From NCBI GenBank assembly GCA_936440205.1, contig OW387139.1, forward strand, positions 25,074,378-25,138,377: a stretch of 64,000 nucleotides of DNA, read 5' to 3'. The notes under the pieces were generated by a model. That model did not search any database. It was not told the origin of the DNA and saw nothing but the letters and a program-made list of their open reading frames with translations. Positions 43,090-58,000 of the stretch are shown piece by piece. Made by a program: the position numbers and the translations under genes. The stretch is from Lepidonotus clava. Lineage: Eukaryota; Annelida; Polychaeta; Phyllodocida; Polynoidae. Each line of letters begins with the position of its first letter. The first letter of the stretch is position 1.

Positions 43090-46000
43090 GTACCGGTAGC
43101 CACATTTACCTTACATGCACACTATGTTAATCTGAATAAATACCCTAAAGTCGTTTACACTAGTAATATCATTGTAAGTCTTACATAATGAATTCTAAAA
43201 TGTGATAACGTTTCATATTTTCAATAAGAAAGATTCAATGGAAACAGATATATGTGTAATCTTACTTTTGAATTTTCATAATTCTAACTTTATAACACTT
43301 ATTTTGGAATCCAATCTTCCTATGAGAACAGTTGTGAAACATCTCTCGATTTATAAAAATGTCTAGGGACTTATTTGCAGCCTTAAAATGCTACGTGTGT
43401 AATGGGACAACTGACCAAGCCTCCTGCTCAAGTGTGGCCTCTCTCAGTCCAACAGAATGCATTCCAGGTGGCAATGACGAGCACTGCTTCAGTGCCATCT
43501 TTCTCAATGCTGAAGGTGATTAAGGTTACCAATTCAAGGTAGAGTTGTAAAGGCTATAAACCAAAGGATGACAAAGGGCAGCATGTTGCAATAACTGTAA
43601 AGCAAGTTTCCTTATGATTTTTCTCAATAAGAGAAAGTATAAAAAATATATTTTGTAGAGATGTATTTGGGTTATAGGTCTTCGGTAGTATAATCTAGGC
43701 TATTAATGAAAGGGGGTGTTTCACATTGGTCGTAACTCTAAGATTGTATTTATGGTTAAGATAATTATTTTCACAGTTGTGTATCAAACTTACAATCTTA
43801 TGTTCCTGTAGTTAACCCTTTAGCCCCCAATCCGGCCGTAGCCGCCCGAGGGTGTACTCCCCAATCCGGCCGTAGCCGCCCGGAAAATTGCCGTTTTCCA
43901 TAATTTTTCCATATTTTTCCAAATGACAACACTATTATAAGTCTTCAACATACAAAAACGGCAAATATATCGTTTGAAAGCTGCTTGAATTCCCCAATCA
44001 ATGCTTTCAAGCAGATTTCTATAATTCTTATCCATAGGGGTGGAGTAACCTTTGGAATTCCCCAATGACAGGAAAATTAAGGAATTCCTGAGGGAAATCC
44101 ATGGAAATCCCAGGGAAATACAGCATTTCTGATCGTAACCTGTGGGGTCTAAAGGGTTAACTATCATCTAGAATTAACTTTTAGAAACATTTTATCTTAA
44201 ATTTCAAGATGAGAGATATGCATTTAAGGTTTTCCTTATGTGAAAAGCGTCCTATGTATGTCCATACCAAGGGTAGGGAAGTAGGTGTGAGATTTTTTTA
44301 TAATGTGTGTATGTGTGTATCCAATGCATACCTCAGCCCAAGGCGGATTAGAGGGGTATGAAATCTTTGAAACATGGCAATCAAAACTGAAAATATCTTT
44401 AAAAAATATTATTTAAGAGTCATGACAGGTTAAACACACCCTAAAATAATAATATCTAATAATAATAAGTAAAACTTAAACAGGAGATATAATGTTATTC
44501 TTTTAAAAGTTCCCAATTTGTGTGTATTTGACTTCATTTATATGTTCCTAAAATGTTTCAAATGAAAAAAGGGCAAAATATCCGGATGTAGTAAATTATA
44601 AAGGTAAGAAAATTAAAGTTGGGAATTCCGTAAATTCTAAGCTTAGCTTTACTCCCCTAGCTACGTAATAATTATGGGCATTCCCTTTTAAAGTATCTTG
44701 GTAATCCCATGTTATTGAATTAATTTAGGTTCATGAATAGTAGGCCTACAATTAATAATAGCCTGTATGGGGCGTCATGTAAATATTTCATGCTAAAACC
44801 CATTTTCCTTTCTATAAATCCTTGAGAGTTTGGAATTCCCTTTTATTGAAACCTGGGGTGTCCTCGTGACGTCACAAATCTAGGGATTTCCCTTACAAAA
44901 AATGCTTAAATTAGACCGAAATTTAAAGTCCCTTAACCTTCCATACACTTGGAATTTTCTTAAAATATTTCTAACATTGTCAGTTCTTAATGCAAATGTC
45001 CCACCCCAGGAATCTCAATGGCAAATAATTATCCAATAATTATGTGCAAGGTTTCCTTTAATTACAATGGCACAATTAAAACGCTGTGGACTTAAATTGC
45101 AAGTAATTGGTTTTCTGATATATAATGTGTGCACTAGAATCTCCGGTAGATTACATGCACATTTCTAATATTAAAGGGCTATAATGTTATTGTATGATAT
45201 TATTATTTTTTGCAAATTAGTATAGGTTTTAAACTAAGTTTCCCGATAACAATGCAAGCTCCTGACGTGGTACCTAAGGTCTATGGTCTGAGCGAAACTG
45301 TAGTCTTCGGTGGAGTATTCCCAAATCAATGTGTAAACTAGTTGTATATGAGTACCTGTACTCTGTATGTGTCTTGGGTTACACATTATAATTTGAATTT
45401 AATTTTCAAATCCCTATCAGCCTCCGAATGTGGCATTCTTGATATTGCTTTAATCAAACCAATGTAGTACTCCTTTCACTTGTAGATAACAAATACAAAT
45501 ACCATATACGTGGCTGCATGAACTTGGCTCAGAGAAACTCCGAATCAATAGAAACGTGGGATAATACATTGACGACTTCTTCAGATAAGGAAGCTCAGGC
45601 ATTTTGTAAAGAAGATGGATGTAACTCGGACCACTCCGACTGGTGGGCAGGTAAGTTATACACAGTGAGTGAACACCAGTCAAAGAACAAGGCATTTTGT
45701 AAATATGATGGGCATAACACGGACCACTCCAACTGGCAGGTAGGTTAGTGACACACAGTGAGTAGACACCAGTGTAAGAATCAGGTCCAATTGCACTGTG
45801 TCTGGCTGGTTTTTGTTCTACAATAATCTTTTAGGATGTGTTTCGCACTATAGATCATTGCAGCAAATAGCAATCAATGGACATGTTAAGCTTGTCTAAA
45901 GTTTTGAGCTGTGATAGAAATAAGTAACATCAATTTCTGGCATATATTATGATAGATAAATGTATTGATGAACTTCCTTTTGAGTTTCAGATATTTTTAA

Positions 46001-49000
46001 GCATTTTCCGCCCTTTAAATTGACAAATTATCTTTGGAATACATACAAAACCTGGCTGATTAGGCACCTTACATAGAAAAAGTACCATTTTTGAAACTAA
46101 TATTTTCTATTGCAAAGCCTGATTGATGACACTTTGCAATTGGACTAATATTGGTAAGCTTTTTATGAAACAAAGGCAAATTTAGTATCTGACTTTTATA
46201 TTAAACTAAACATTAATCTTTTAATTTCAATAAATATGAAAAAAGGCAAAAAGATAACTACAATTGACCTCTGAAAGCAACCCATCTATTACAAGTTTGC
46301 TGTCGTCAGTAGAATACAAGGACACCATTGGACATTATCATCATGTATAAATACATGCTACCCTCACAAACTGTTATGATTGCAATGTTTTTCATACTTC
46401 CCTATTAGAAAAACTGTTAGATAGTAATTATAGATAACTGTATGTACAGACATGATTAGATTAGGGAAGAAATAAGAAAACATTCTATAATAGAATTCAA
46501 ATAGTGGCTCAGTGCCCATATGGGATATCAGGAAAACCTGCACAAAATGGTGATATTTTAACATTTCACCTCAGCCTTCTGACTGTACTCATTTGCTGAA
46601 TAATACTTGCATATAGGTCTTTTTTTTCAAAGCTTATATTCTTAAGGATATTCGTGGAACCTACCACATTGCCTAGTGCATCAGTTAGTGATCATTAAAA
46701 CCTTCAAACGAGGTGATTTGTATGTGTTTCCGGACAATAAAAAATCTCTTATATTGTAGTGTCAGTCTTTGAAGAGCCTTTCAGCTTTTTCCACTGAACA
46801 ATTTAGTTTTTTTTTTGCTTGAAGACTGGTAATAATTTCAAGTGATGGTTATGAAGGCTGGTTTCCAATCAATGATTTGGCCAACTATCAACAATATGTA
46901 CTATAGATCATTGCAGCAATTTCAATCATCTTGGTATCATTCTAAAGCTAGGAAAATGTAAAATATGTGTATTTATGAAATATGTTCAAGCCGGACATTC
47001 CAAATAATTTGGAATGTTTGGAATGTCTTGTGAAATTGGCTGAAATTTTATATTTTTCCTGACTTCCAACAATTTAATTCTAAATAGAATCCCTATCTGG
47101 TATTACACCCCTCCCCATTAAGGTTGTTATGTCAGGGATCAAGGCCCACCAAATGACTCCCCTGACCTCAGGATTGCCTTATTAGGGTTGTGACACCCTC
47201 AGCAGGAGGGATTCTTTAGGACCCTAACGAATTCTTCCCCTTTAAAGGTCAATAATCTGAAATCTATATACTATATAACTAACAACAGGAATATAAGATC
47301 ATAAGTCTGAAACACAACTATGAAAACGATGTCCACCAATTTGTACCTTTTTAAACAGTTCCTTTTCATGTGTGTCTCATACAACCAACTTTTGGTGATG
47401 AATTACTGAATGGATTATTGCAGATTCTACAGGGGTGCTTCCTGACTGGGGTAATGTTGCATGTAGCACCAATGACAACTGTGCCGACTTCGGGGCAGCT
47501 CAATGCAATAACAACTCCTGCGAGTGCAGCCCCAGCTTCACAGTGAAGGATGTGTTTGAGCGCTGCGTGTATGGTAAACTACACTTTTACCACAATCAAG
47601 TGATCTAGCACAGGGTGCCTACAAGATTGTCCATGGACGTATCTTTTCATTGTTTTGCTAAAACAAATAACTGATGGAATTTATTGCTGATTTTGCAAAA
47701 GTCATTCAAAGGCATCATTGAGAGATGCTGAAGAAAAGGCTATAAAGCAATGTGAACTTCAGTCTTTGGAGTTAGAGATTTTAAATATTATTTGCCTATA
47801 CATTTTGGCTTATTTTTAATCCCTTGAAGCTGATGGGTCTACACTGAGGGTGGCGTGCACTGCTAATGGCACAGAGTGTTCAGACTCGGGGCAGTCGTGC
47901 CAGAACCTTCTCTGCCTGTGTGATGCTGGAACCAATCATCTGGAAAACAAACACGGCCAATGCAGAGGTAAAGTTCCCCCGGTACCTCGCGCCTACATAA
48001 TTCACTGTCCTATTCTGGACCTTGATACTTAACAAGTTTTTTTTTAAAGAGATTGTTTGCAGGATCATTTCAACCATACAATCGCCCATCTTCTTTGAGT
48101 AGAACTGAAGCTATTATTTACAGGGTGTATTATATTTGAAGACCTTGTGCAGACGAGGTCACGTGACCAAGTTTTGGTGATCACCACATGGTGATTATGA
48201 CCATATGGCTGAATAAAAAGTATTTTTAGTATTGATTAATTATAAATAGTGAAAATAGGTGATAATGACTTATATAGATTATTTAAAGCAAATTCAAAAA
48301 GCAAATTCAACATAAATGTTTTTCTAGATGCTTTTGTGTAATGAATAATGCAAATTTCAAATTGATCACCAAGATGGTGTTCAGTCCCTTTTTGGACAGT
48401 GTGACATCATCTGCACAACGTCTATGTGCGCTGAAAGCTTTTACAAAGAACTTTATGTATTGGAACTATTGTAAAAAAGAATTTATCTCAATATTTCAAC
48501 ATGTTCAAATATCACACAACTTTGGAAATAGTGTCTCTTGGTTACAGTCTATTCTATCTGACATATACAAAGTGTTGATTCACATTGAATGATTATAAGA
48601 TGCAACCCTACGAGACTATAAAAAAAACACCATTTATCGGAATCCCTTTTGAACCAAAACTGGCCCATTGCACTTCGTATTGGTGTGAATCAGCTGTTAG
48701 CCCTGTTTGTGCTAAAATACTTTGAGCTCATGGCATTTGACTATCAGAGGCAACAGACAACGAGTTGCACAGTAATTTTCAGTGGACAGAGATGGATGGC
48801 TGGATGGCACTATAATCCCCGAAATCGCAAAGCAGGTCACATTATGTCAGATATATTATTGGTGATATTGTACTGACGCGGATGGCCAGTCCCTGTTCTT
48901 TAGACTTAGCAGTGCTGTGTCTATAACCAGCACACGCTTTAGTAATAACTCTCTGTCAAAGTGAAGGGGTTAGAGGAGGAGTCTAGGAGTGATGTAACAT

Positions 49001-52000
49001 ACTAAAAGAGGCGTGCAGCGCTAGAGTCCAGTCAGAGATAGCTGAATGTTGTTGTGAGTAATCATCCTAGAAAGGTTGGGTCCTGAAAGCTGTACATAGT
49101 CCTGGATTGGAGTAGAAGCTCAGAGACTGTATAGAAAGGCGGGGCTGTTGTCTGAGTGTGTTTGAGGGGATTCCTACTGAGGAACTGTTCACTGTCATTG
49201 AGATCTTGTCACGGAATGACAATACACAGGAGGATAATAAATAAAGAATCAACTTTCACGCGAGTGTTACGTCTTACATGATAAGGAACTATGATTATGT
49301 ACTGGACGATAGCAGTCGAACGTGGCAGAGACTGCGATAGGAGCTAGCTCTTATCCATAATTAATATAACTAAATAACAACATATGCAATCAACGGATAA
49401 TTAACCTCCCATAGTTCAATATTGCAGGCAACAAAAGGTACATTTGGAATGGTATCAAACTAAAAATCATAGCTCTTTCTTATTAGTTTGGAATCCATTG
49501 CAATGCATAGTCCTTTGGCCAACTGTAAGATTTACGATAGCGATCTCACTGATAGCAATAATTTTAATTTGGAACATTGGTCATAGCAATTAAAGAACTT
49601 TGAAATTGCTGTACAGTACAAATGCGAGCATTTGGAAATGATAATGATGAGATCTCTTCACTTGCGCAGTCACATGTTTTATTCGTTGAAATCATTCAGT
49701 GTGACAAAAAAAAACTATTTACTTTCAAAAGGAGAGCTTCAACAGGCCCGTAACCAGCTTTTCTCAGAGGGGGTTCGTTTTTGGACTAGTAGAGGAAAGT
49801 ACCTCCAAGGGAACCCCCGAACCCCCCCCCCCCCTGGCTACGGGCCTGTTCAATATTGTTCATCAGAAACATGCCTCTAAGAAAGTAACTGAGAAACTTA
49901 TGGTACATCCAAATCATATGATATGATACCCATGCATCATGCAACGCTATTTAAGGAGAACCTCAAACAAAATGTTTAAATCAGTAGGTATAGCGGCGGT
50001 GTTGTACCCTTTACTACCCCACAACAACCCCTCTTTCTCATATACTGGGAAATCAAACATACCATTTTTCATGCCCCTTTTTGAAATGAATTCTCCCTAC
50101 CCATGTGCAAATTTGAATGAGGTTCAACTCCATCTTTTTTTAATCATATATCAGTAATCAGAATTCTCATGTAGAAAATAGATACAAATTTAACATTGTT
50201 TTAAGCATTGTTACTTGTTTATTTTCAGCTCCCTGTGATGCAAACCCTTGCCCTGCTGATTCAGTGTGCACAGATACAAGCACCAGTAGTTATGACTGCA
50301 CATGCAATGCAACCCTTGGGTTTACTTACAATGCCACATCTAATATGTGTGAGAGTAAGTATCATTATACATCCGTCCATCACATCCAGTCAATTGCTAT
50401 CGTTTTCTTGACATGTCAGTTTCCTTGTCTTCAAAGATATGCTATTGACATGATACAGTATTTTGTATTGACCCGTTTACAGATTAAAATTCAAATCTAT
50501 AAACAGTGTTGTAGTTTTCTTTTTTACAATTGGCTACTATGGAAAAAATTAACATTTTCACCAATCTAGAAATAGATACCCTTAATTTCTAATTCAAAAG
50601 CTCTGGATAGGGACACAGTAAAAATTTTGAGATGAAGAAAACATGGGTTCACTGTCAAGAATCAAAATGTCTTCAAAAGAATACAAAAATGTACCCTACA
50701 AACCCCATAAAAAAAAACCTATGTCTGCTGACTAGTGTTCCCATGTAAATAATGATACATTTTTTCAATTTATTATGTTTTGATCAAGTATAGAATCATG
50801 TTTCAGAAAAAATAAGTAACAAACATGTGTTGATAACTGATGGCGCTGCAGTGGTAACCTGTAGTTACCTTTCAGTTACAAATATTACTATGAAATTTGA
50901 TCAAAATATGGTATGGTAAAAAGTCGTAATCAGCATGCCCTTACTGAGATTAGTCACTGGCTACAATTTTTTGTTGTTGACGTTTTTAGGTCCATGTGAT
51001 GAACACAATTGTCCTGCTGAGTCCATCTGTGTAGCCGTCAACACAACACACCAGTCATGTTTATGTAATGCAACGATGAACCTTTCTTACAACATGGCAA
51101 GAAATATCTGCGAGAGTAATTATCCCTTTCTTTTCAAGATTATTTAAGTGTACAAACTACGTGGTGAATAATCTAGGGTTTGTTTCATTCTACCTGTTGG
51201 GATTCAGACTAGCTGTTTTATAAGTGAGATTTGAATGTTCCTTAAACTTCAACAATTAAGAGTTGTAAGCTCCAATGAGAAAGAAATGAACTTTGGTTTG
51301 GTGATAAGGCAGTCAGCCTTAAGGGCTATTATGCAATTAATTGTTCTAAAAATATTATGATAGACCCTACATTTCCAGGAGCCCTTTGATGTGATAGACA
51401 TCTGCTTTGTGTGTGACTGTTACTCCGTTGTTTCTGTGCACCTCTCTATTACCTACCAGGAGATTCACTAACATGCATGTAGACAATCCTGTACTGATCC
51501 AACATTAGCAATCTGATGTTGCTAGAGGGGAGCATCAAAATTGAAGGCCATGCTTTTTATTCTCAAATGAATAGTCAAAATCACATTGCAATTGAACAAG
51601 CAGGTTTAAAGTTTGATTATGATTTCCTGACTCTAAGTAGACATTGAAAACTATACCCTACAATAGATCAAGTATTTGTCAGGATTTCTGCAGGATCCGA
51701 AGGGTCAACTTTTAAAAACTCCTTCCATTAGGCCTACTTGTTGACCCCATTTTATGTACATGTATGACAACAATATTGTAAATATGTTTAGGCCCATGTG
51801 ATAAACATGAGTGTCCCGCTGAGTCCATCTGTGTGCCTCTGAAACTTTTTTTTATGCTATCACCATGTTGGTTGATCCAGTAAAATTCAACGGATAGTTA
51901 AGCATATAATTGTCAGAACTATGTGATAGTTAAGCTGGTGGTATATGGGTAACTAAAGTCAATGTCATTACCTCAAGTCCCATCTGATGTTAACAACTCT

Positions 52001-55000
52001 TGTCCTTAGGGGGGTGGGGGGATGAACCAAAAACATCCACGAAAAGTCATGGCCACGAAAAGTTTTAATATCCACGATGAGTCTATTTCCCATCGTTGGT
52101 TTTATGTGTCTATGGAATTTCGTGGATTTTTTTTCTACTTCCAAACTGTTCCAATACACTCCCCAGATAATTTTATATATGAAGAATATCATATATGAAT
52201 GCACATACATTGTGAATGATTCTATTATGATTTCCTATGTAACTTTCATGTCCATGACATTGTATGAATGTTTTCTGGGCAGGATTATTCACCGTGGCCC
52301 CTAAAAGAACACCACTACGACATTTTGTGGATGATTTTTGGTCGCCCCCTTCCCCCCTGTAATGGCACCTGTACCGTCAGTAGCACCACAGATCGCTTGT
52401 AGGCCTACCTCTGCCATGATACTCAAGGTTACTTCTTGATAACATCAATAATATTATTGTCATGGGATCAAGAATAACTCCCATCACTTATGTTCAGGAA
52501 AACAGCACCTACCTTTTTCTATGCCACTTTTTTTTATAAGGATTTCCCTATCTTGTTTGCAAATAAACATAAGTTCCTAAATTTATCTTTAGTCAATTTA
52601 TATCTTTAGTCATTTTATATCAATCATTATAGAACTATCTTGTACAAAATATGATTATCATCACTTTAAGTTTTTAAGCTCTGTTATTTGTTTTCAGCTC
52701 CCTGTGATGCAAACCCTTGTCCTGATAATTCTGTGTGCACAGATACAAGCACCAGCAGTCATGACTGCACATGTAATGCAACCCTTGGGTTTACTTACAA
52801 TGTTAGATCTAAGATTTGTGAGAGTGAGTATCATTAAATCCCTTATATGGTACACTAGACAAATACTTATATGTGATAATTTTGATGAACAAAGGAATGA
52901 TGTTAATGTTGGAACTATTTTCTCTCAATCGATTTATGAGATCAGTAGGCCTATAGAATAGGAAAACCTGGGTATATAAAATGAGTGACAAGACATTTGC
53001 GCACAACTGATTGAAATCAACCTGTACACCCCTCAATGTTGGGCAATCATGTAATGTTTTGAAATTGTTAAGTATGAGCTTTGATCTACAACATTAAAGA
53101 CAGTGAACCAACTCCATTGATTTCATATTCTATTGCAGTAGCTATTCCGACGATACTCTCATTATAAATTACCATTTCGCTAATCAATAGTATACACTTG
53201 ATACACTTGAAACTGACGCCAATATCTATTCCTACAGCCCCGTGTGACGTAAACACTTGTCCTGATAAAGGCATCTGTACCGTCATAAGCACCACAGCTT
53301 ACTCCTGCCCCTGCAATGACACTCTTGGTTACTTCTTTAACATGGCATCTAATGCCTGCGAAAGTCAGTACCCTTAATCATACATTTACCTTCATTATTA
53401 GGGTTAACGTTGTCAATAAAACAAAGCCATGACAATGATTCTGAGCGTGTAAGATCTCATATTCGCTAATGAAAATCAAGAATATATCCACCAAAGAAAT
53501 TTACAAGTTTAATTCATATTTGTAAAATATCCAATAAAACCTGTAGATTTTATGTAAATTCACAGTGACATAAAATGTGCGACATGTTGTAACATTATCT
53601 TGCAGCTCCGTGTACGGAAAACCCGTGTCCGGATAGCTCGAACTGTACTGTGCTGAACTCTACATCCTACACGTGTTGGTGCAATGAATCCATGTACCTC
53701 TCCTTTAATCCAGCAACTAACCTGTGCCAGAGTAAGTTTATGAATCAATACTCTATTATTTCGTGGAGATGTGTCATGGTAATCACATCACCCTTTAAAA
53801 CGACATTTAAAACATGCCAGGTGAGCTAATACTAAGGGCAGACCACGGAAACGGGTGGGACGGGTTAGATCCACGCCATATAGGGTGGATCTTTGAGGGA
53901 CTCGTGTTGTTTATGTTCATGTTTATGTTCATGTTTGCCAAGGCTTCATTCTCGTCGTGCATCTCATTACCCAGCCTTATGCGGGTTCCACAAAGCCAGA
54001 GATGTCAACAGTTGGAGCAATAATGGGATGCCAAGATTATTATTGCTTACCTCGCTCTTTTATAGTCTTCTAATCAATTCTGATTTGTTACAGATCAGAT
54101 GGCACATGGTACATCACATGTCATTTTCATAATTATTATTGTAAGATTTGCGCCTTTTTTGAGGCATATTTTTGTGCCATTCTAATAATGACACAGGGTG
54201 TGACAATGCCACGGCCTGTGGAGATACTTACATCGACAGAGAGAGAAGCATGACAAATACAAATTATTCTTCGCAATTCATGACACAGTCGTTAATTGTC
54301 CTTTGCAGCACCCTGTGAAATTAATCCATGCGGTTCCGGTGGAAACTGTTCCTTCACAAATGCAACTGACAGGACATGCGCATGTTTTAAATCGGATGGA
54401 TACTACTATGATTCTAGTACCAGAATATGTAAAAGTAAGATTATTTCTTATATCTGATGTTTATTTCTTATAGGATTAGCATAAAAAGGAGACCATTTTA
54501 AGTTGTTTGCTCAAAGTAATGTGCTTACATGAGGTGCCAATACTTTTGACCGCCCATGTGGTGTAAAACTAGCTGAAAATCATTACTTTGTGCAGTTTGG
54601 TAGAAGAACCCTGAAGGGTCGACCGGACGTTAAACTAATCAAACAAACAAACAAACTATATACTGTTTAAGCTGGTAAGGCGAGAAAGGTTTGCCGCTAT
54701 TCTAACTTTTTGTCAATATCAAATCCTTCAATAAAACATTAAACGAAAATGATCGGACCAGAAGAAGAAAATTAGAAAATGCATTTGAAAACGTATCCTA
54801 TGATATATTATATTATAATAAATCTCGTATGTATAGGAAAGTACATACGATGCATATATAGAAGCGCTGCACGCCCGTGAATGACAAAAACGGGAGGGTT
54901 TCATACTCACCATACAAGAGCGATTATAGCTGCATTATCCTATTTTCTCCACGTGAGCTGCATGTGCGGGGTCCAAATTCCTTTTATTCAACTTAAGGAG

Positions 55001-58000
55001 GTACATTTTCAAGGGTTATATTAGTTAGCAGTGGCGGATCCAGGGGGGGGGGCAAAAGACTGGACTGAGTTGATTATTTTTTTCGAAAAACCTATGCTTG
55101 TTGATTCCCAGGCAAGCACATGACGTTATTATAACGTTGCAGCAACGTTCTGTTTGGTACTGTTTTGGTTCTTGTTACGTTATTTTGATGGCTCCCAATA
55201 ACGTTGCTGCGACCTCCCAATGCGACGTCGCACTGTGATGTTATAGAACGTTATGGTTACGTTCTTCAGTTATGGTAAATTTTATTGTGGATTTTCAGGC
55301 AATATGAGTGATATTTTTTATTCATTGGGCTTGATTCATGAACTATACTTAGCATTTCATTCTATCTTCTATTTCTAAATAACTGATAATTTAGAGAGAA
55401 AAAAGGTAACCCTTTGTTGTATTCAATTTGGAATGTGGTTAATAAATAAGAAACATTTAGAAAAGTAAGGCCTGGCTCCTGTGGGGATAGAACCCTGGAC
55501 CTCTCACACACAAAGCAAGGAACTTACCACGGAGCTACTGAGGATTGCACTAGTAGTTGGGGTCAAGTCATTGCATTTATGCTAGTACTACTACTATTTC
55601 TACAATAACTACTAGATTAGTCCATGTCATACATATATTCAGGTAATCTGATAGGAGTTATATCTAGACATTATAGTATGCATAACTATATGTATGTATG
55701 TATGTATACATACATACATATACAGTTGTGCATAATATTTATGTCTAGATATATGTATGACATGGACATAAGCATAGTAGTAACTATGTATGTATGTCGG
55801 TATACATACATAGTTATGAATAATTTATGTCTATATATAACTATATATATGTAGGCATGGACTCATAGCAGAAATTGTAGCAATAGTAGAAGTACTAGCA
55901 TAAATGCAATTGCTTGACCCTACCAATCAGTGCAATCCTCAGTAGCTCAGTGGTATGTTCCCTGCTTTCTGTGTGAGAGGTCCAGGGTTCTATCCCCACA
56001 GGGGTCAGGCTTTCATTTTCCAAATGTTTCTTATTTATTGACCACATTCCATATTGAATACAAGAAAGGGTAACCCTTTTTTATCTCTAAGTTATCATAG
56101 ACCATTCAGTTATTATTGTCATTATGGTTAGAAAAAATGATGCTAGAAAAACCACAATGAAACTTAACTGAAGGTCTCCTATATAATAAATTATATATTA
56201 TATATATACATACATATATAGGAGACCTTCACACTATGGTTAGGTCTCAACCATTATTATAATGTTCTGATTTGGTTAGGTTGAGACCTCACCAGAGCAG
56301 AACATTATTATAACATTCTGATTAAGTTACGTCGAGACCTTACTAGAAGAGAATGTTATTACAACATTCTGATTTGGTTAGGTTGAGACCTCAACAGAGC
56401 AGAACGTTATTATAACATTCTGATTACATCAGGTCAAGACCTTACTAGAACAGAATGTTATTACAACATTCTGATTTCGTTAGGGTGAGACCTCACCAAT
56501 AAATAACGTTACTGCTACATGCCATTTTAGTAAGTAACACACTGACCAAAAAAGTATGGTCGCAGAACAGTTCTGTTACGTCACAGCTTAGCTGGGATTC
56601 ATACATATCTGACATTATTAAATTTTATTTTTACTTTTTTATAGGGGGTGGTTTGCCCCCCTAGATTGCCCCCCCCCCCCCCGATGACTGGTTCTGGATC
56701 CGCCCCTGGTTAGATATATTGTAGATAGATGCAAAACAGTATATAAAAAAATTCTATATTTCTCTTTTTATATAAAATTAGTTTTTTCCTTGATAAATCT
56801 AGATATAACTTAGTTCAAGAAAAGAGATGAACCACCTTGAACAGAATATTCCCAGCATCCTTCGAAACAATAATGTGCGGTCGTCATTATAATGTCGAAT
56901 CCTTATCCGTTGACTGATAGATCCATGTGAATCCGTGACGTGCGGCAGCGCAGCCACGTGTGAAGCCATCAGCAGCGATGATTACAACTGTATATGTAAT
57001 GAGACCTACTTCACCTACAACAAGATGATGGATCGTTGCCTGAGTATGGATAAAATATGACACTGATATTTGCTTACAATTAGAACTTACTGCTATGCAT
57101 CAATAGCTGGGCCACTTTACAGACTGATTTTTACTAATAAATGCTGAGAGAAGAATAACGAGCATAACCCGATAACATGATATCACATACAAATTAGGCA
57201 AATCGGATGTATCATAATTAGTTTCTCATAACTAAGAATTCTGTCTATTACATTACAAGTAGCAAACGTCATTATCATCTCATCAACTTTATTACGAAAC
57301 TTCCATAGTAAATTCTGTTCAAGTTCTGTTATAAATTATCATAGTTCATAGACATTCAAACTAAGGCACAATTGTAGCATATGACTCGGATGAAATTGTA
57401 TGTTTTTCTTTTCAATAACGCAATTTATTATATATTACCTAAAAGCACCATGTGAAGTGAAATCTTGCGGTATTGGTGGCAATTGTTCGTTCACAAACTC
57501 TACGGACAGAGCATGTGACTGTGATGGTTCTAATGGCTACAGTTACAATTCATTGAGCGAAACTTGTCAAAGTTAGTATCTTGAGCTTGACCTTACATAA
57601 GGCATGTGTATTATGTAATCCCCATGAAGACTGGATAACACTGAGTAAGATGTCATGTTGGGATGTTGTAGATAGAGACTTAAAAGTCATATATAGTAAT
57701 AGTCATGTTTTTAACGTTATCTGGTTATACTTTTATGATGGAGGTTCAATGCAAGATGTTGCAAGTGTTGGAAAATACTATTGGTTAGCATTATTTCTAA
57801 TTGGGATTGACATCTTGAGCTCCGTGATAATATAATTTCTACTTTGTCTTAGCTCCTTGTGATGCTGAACCGTGTGATTTGAAAGCTGACTCCACCTGCA
57901 CGGTCATTAATACAACACACTGGGAATGCTCCTGTGATACAGCAGGTGGTTACTCCTTCAGCCAAGTAACGAAACAATGTCAAAGTAAGTAGGATTTCCA

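Larger units (their letters stand above)
55029..56708. mobile_element. 1.68-kb hAT-like composite element in an intron
   Basis: Ends are CAGTGGCGGATCCAGG (55029) and, on the other strand, CAGGGGCGGATCCAGA (56708), with GTTAG directly outside both (55024-55028, 56709-56713). Inside are G and C runs at the ends, a palindrome of about 720 bp (55379-56101) whose arms carry tRNA-like units, and a 51-bp tandem repeat (56232-56500). No transposase frame is seen. Confidence 0.75.

Noticed and set aside
55624-55854. Plus-strand frame rich in Tyr and Met
   Set aside because: It is a translation of the TATG/CATA core of the palindrome.
55937-56000. A functional tRNA gene
   Set aside because: A and B boxes are good, but the acceptor stem does not close and a mirrored copy lies in a palindrome; a tRNA-derived repeat is more likely.
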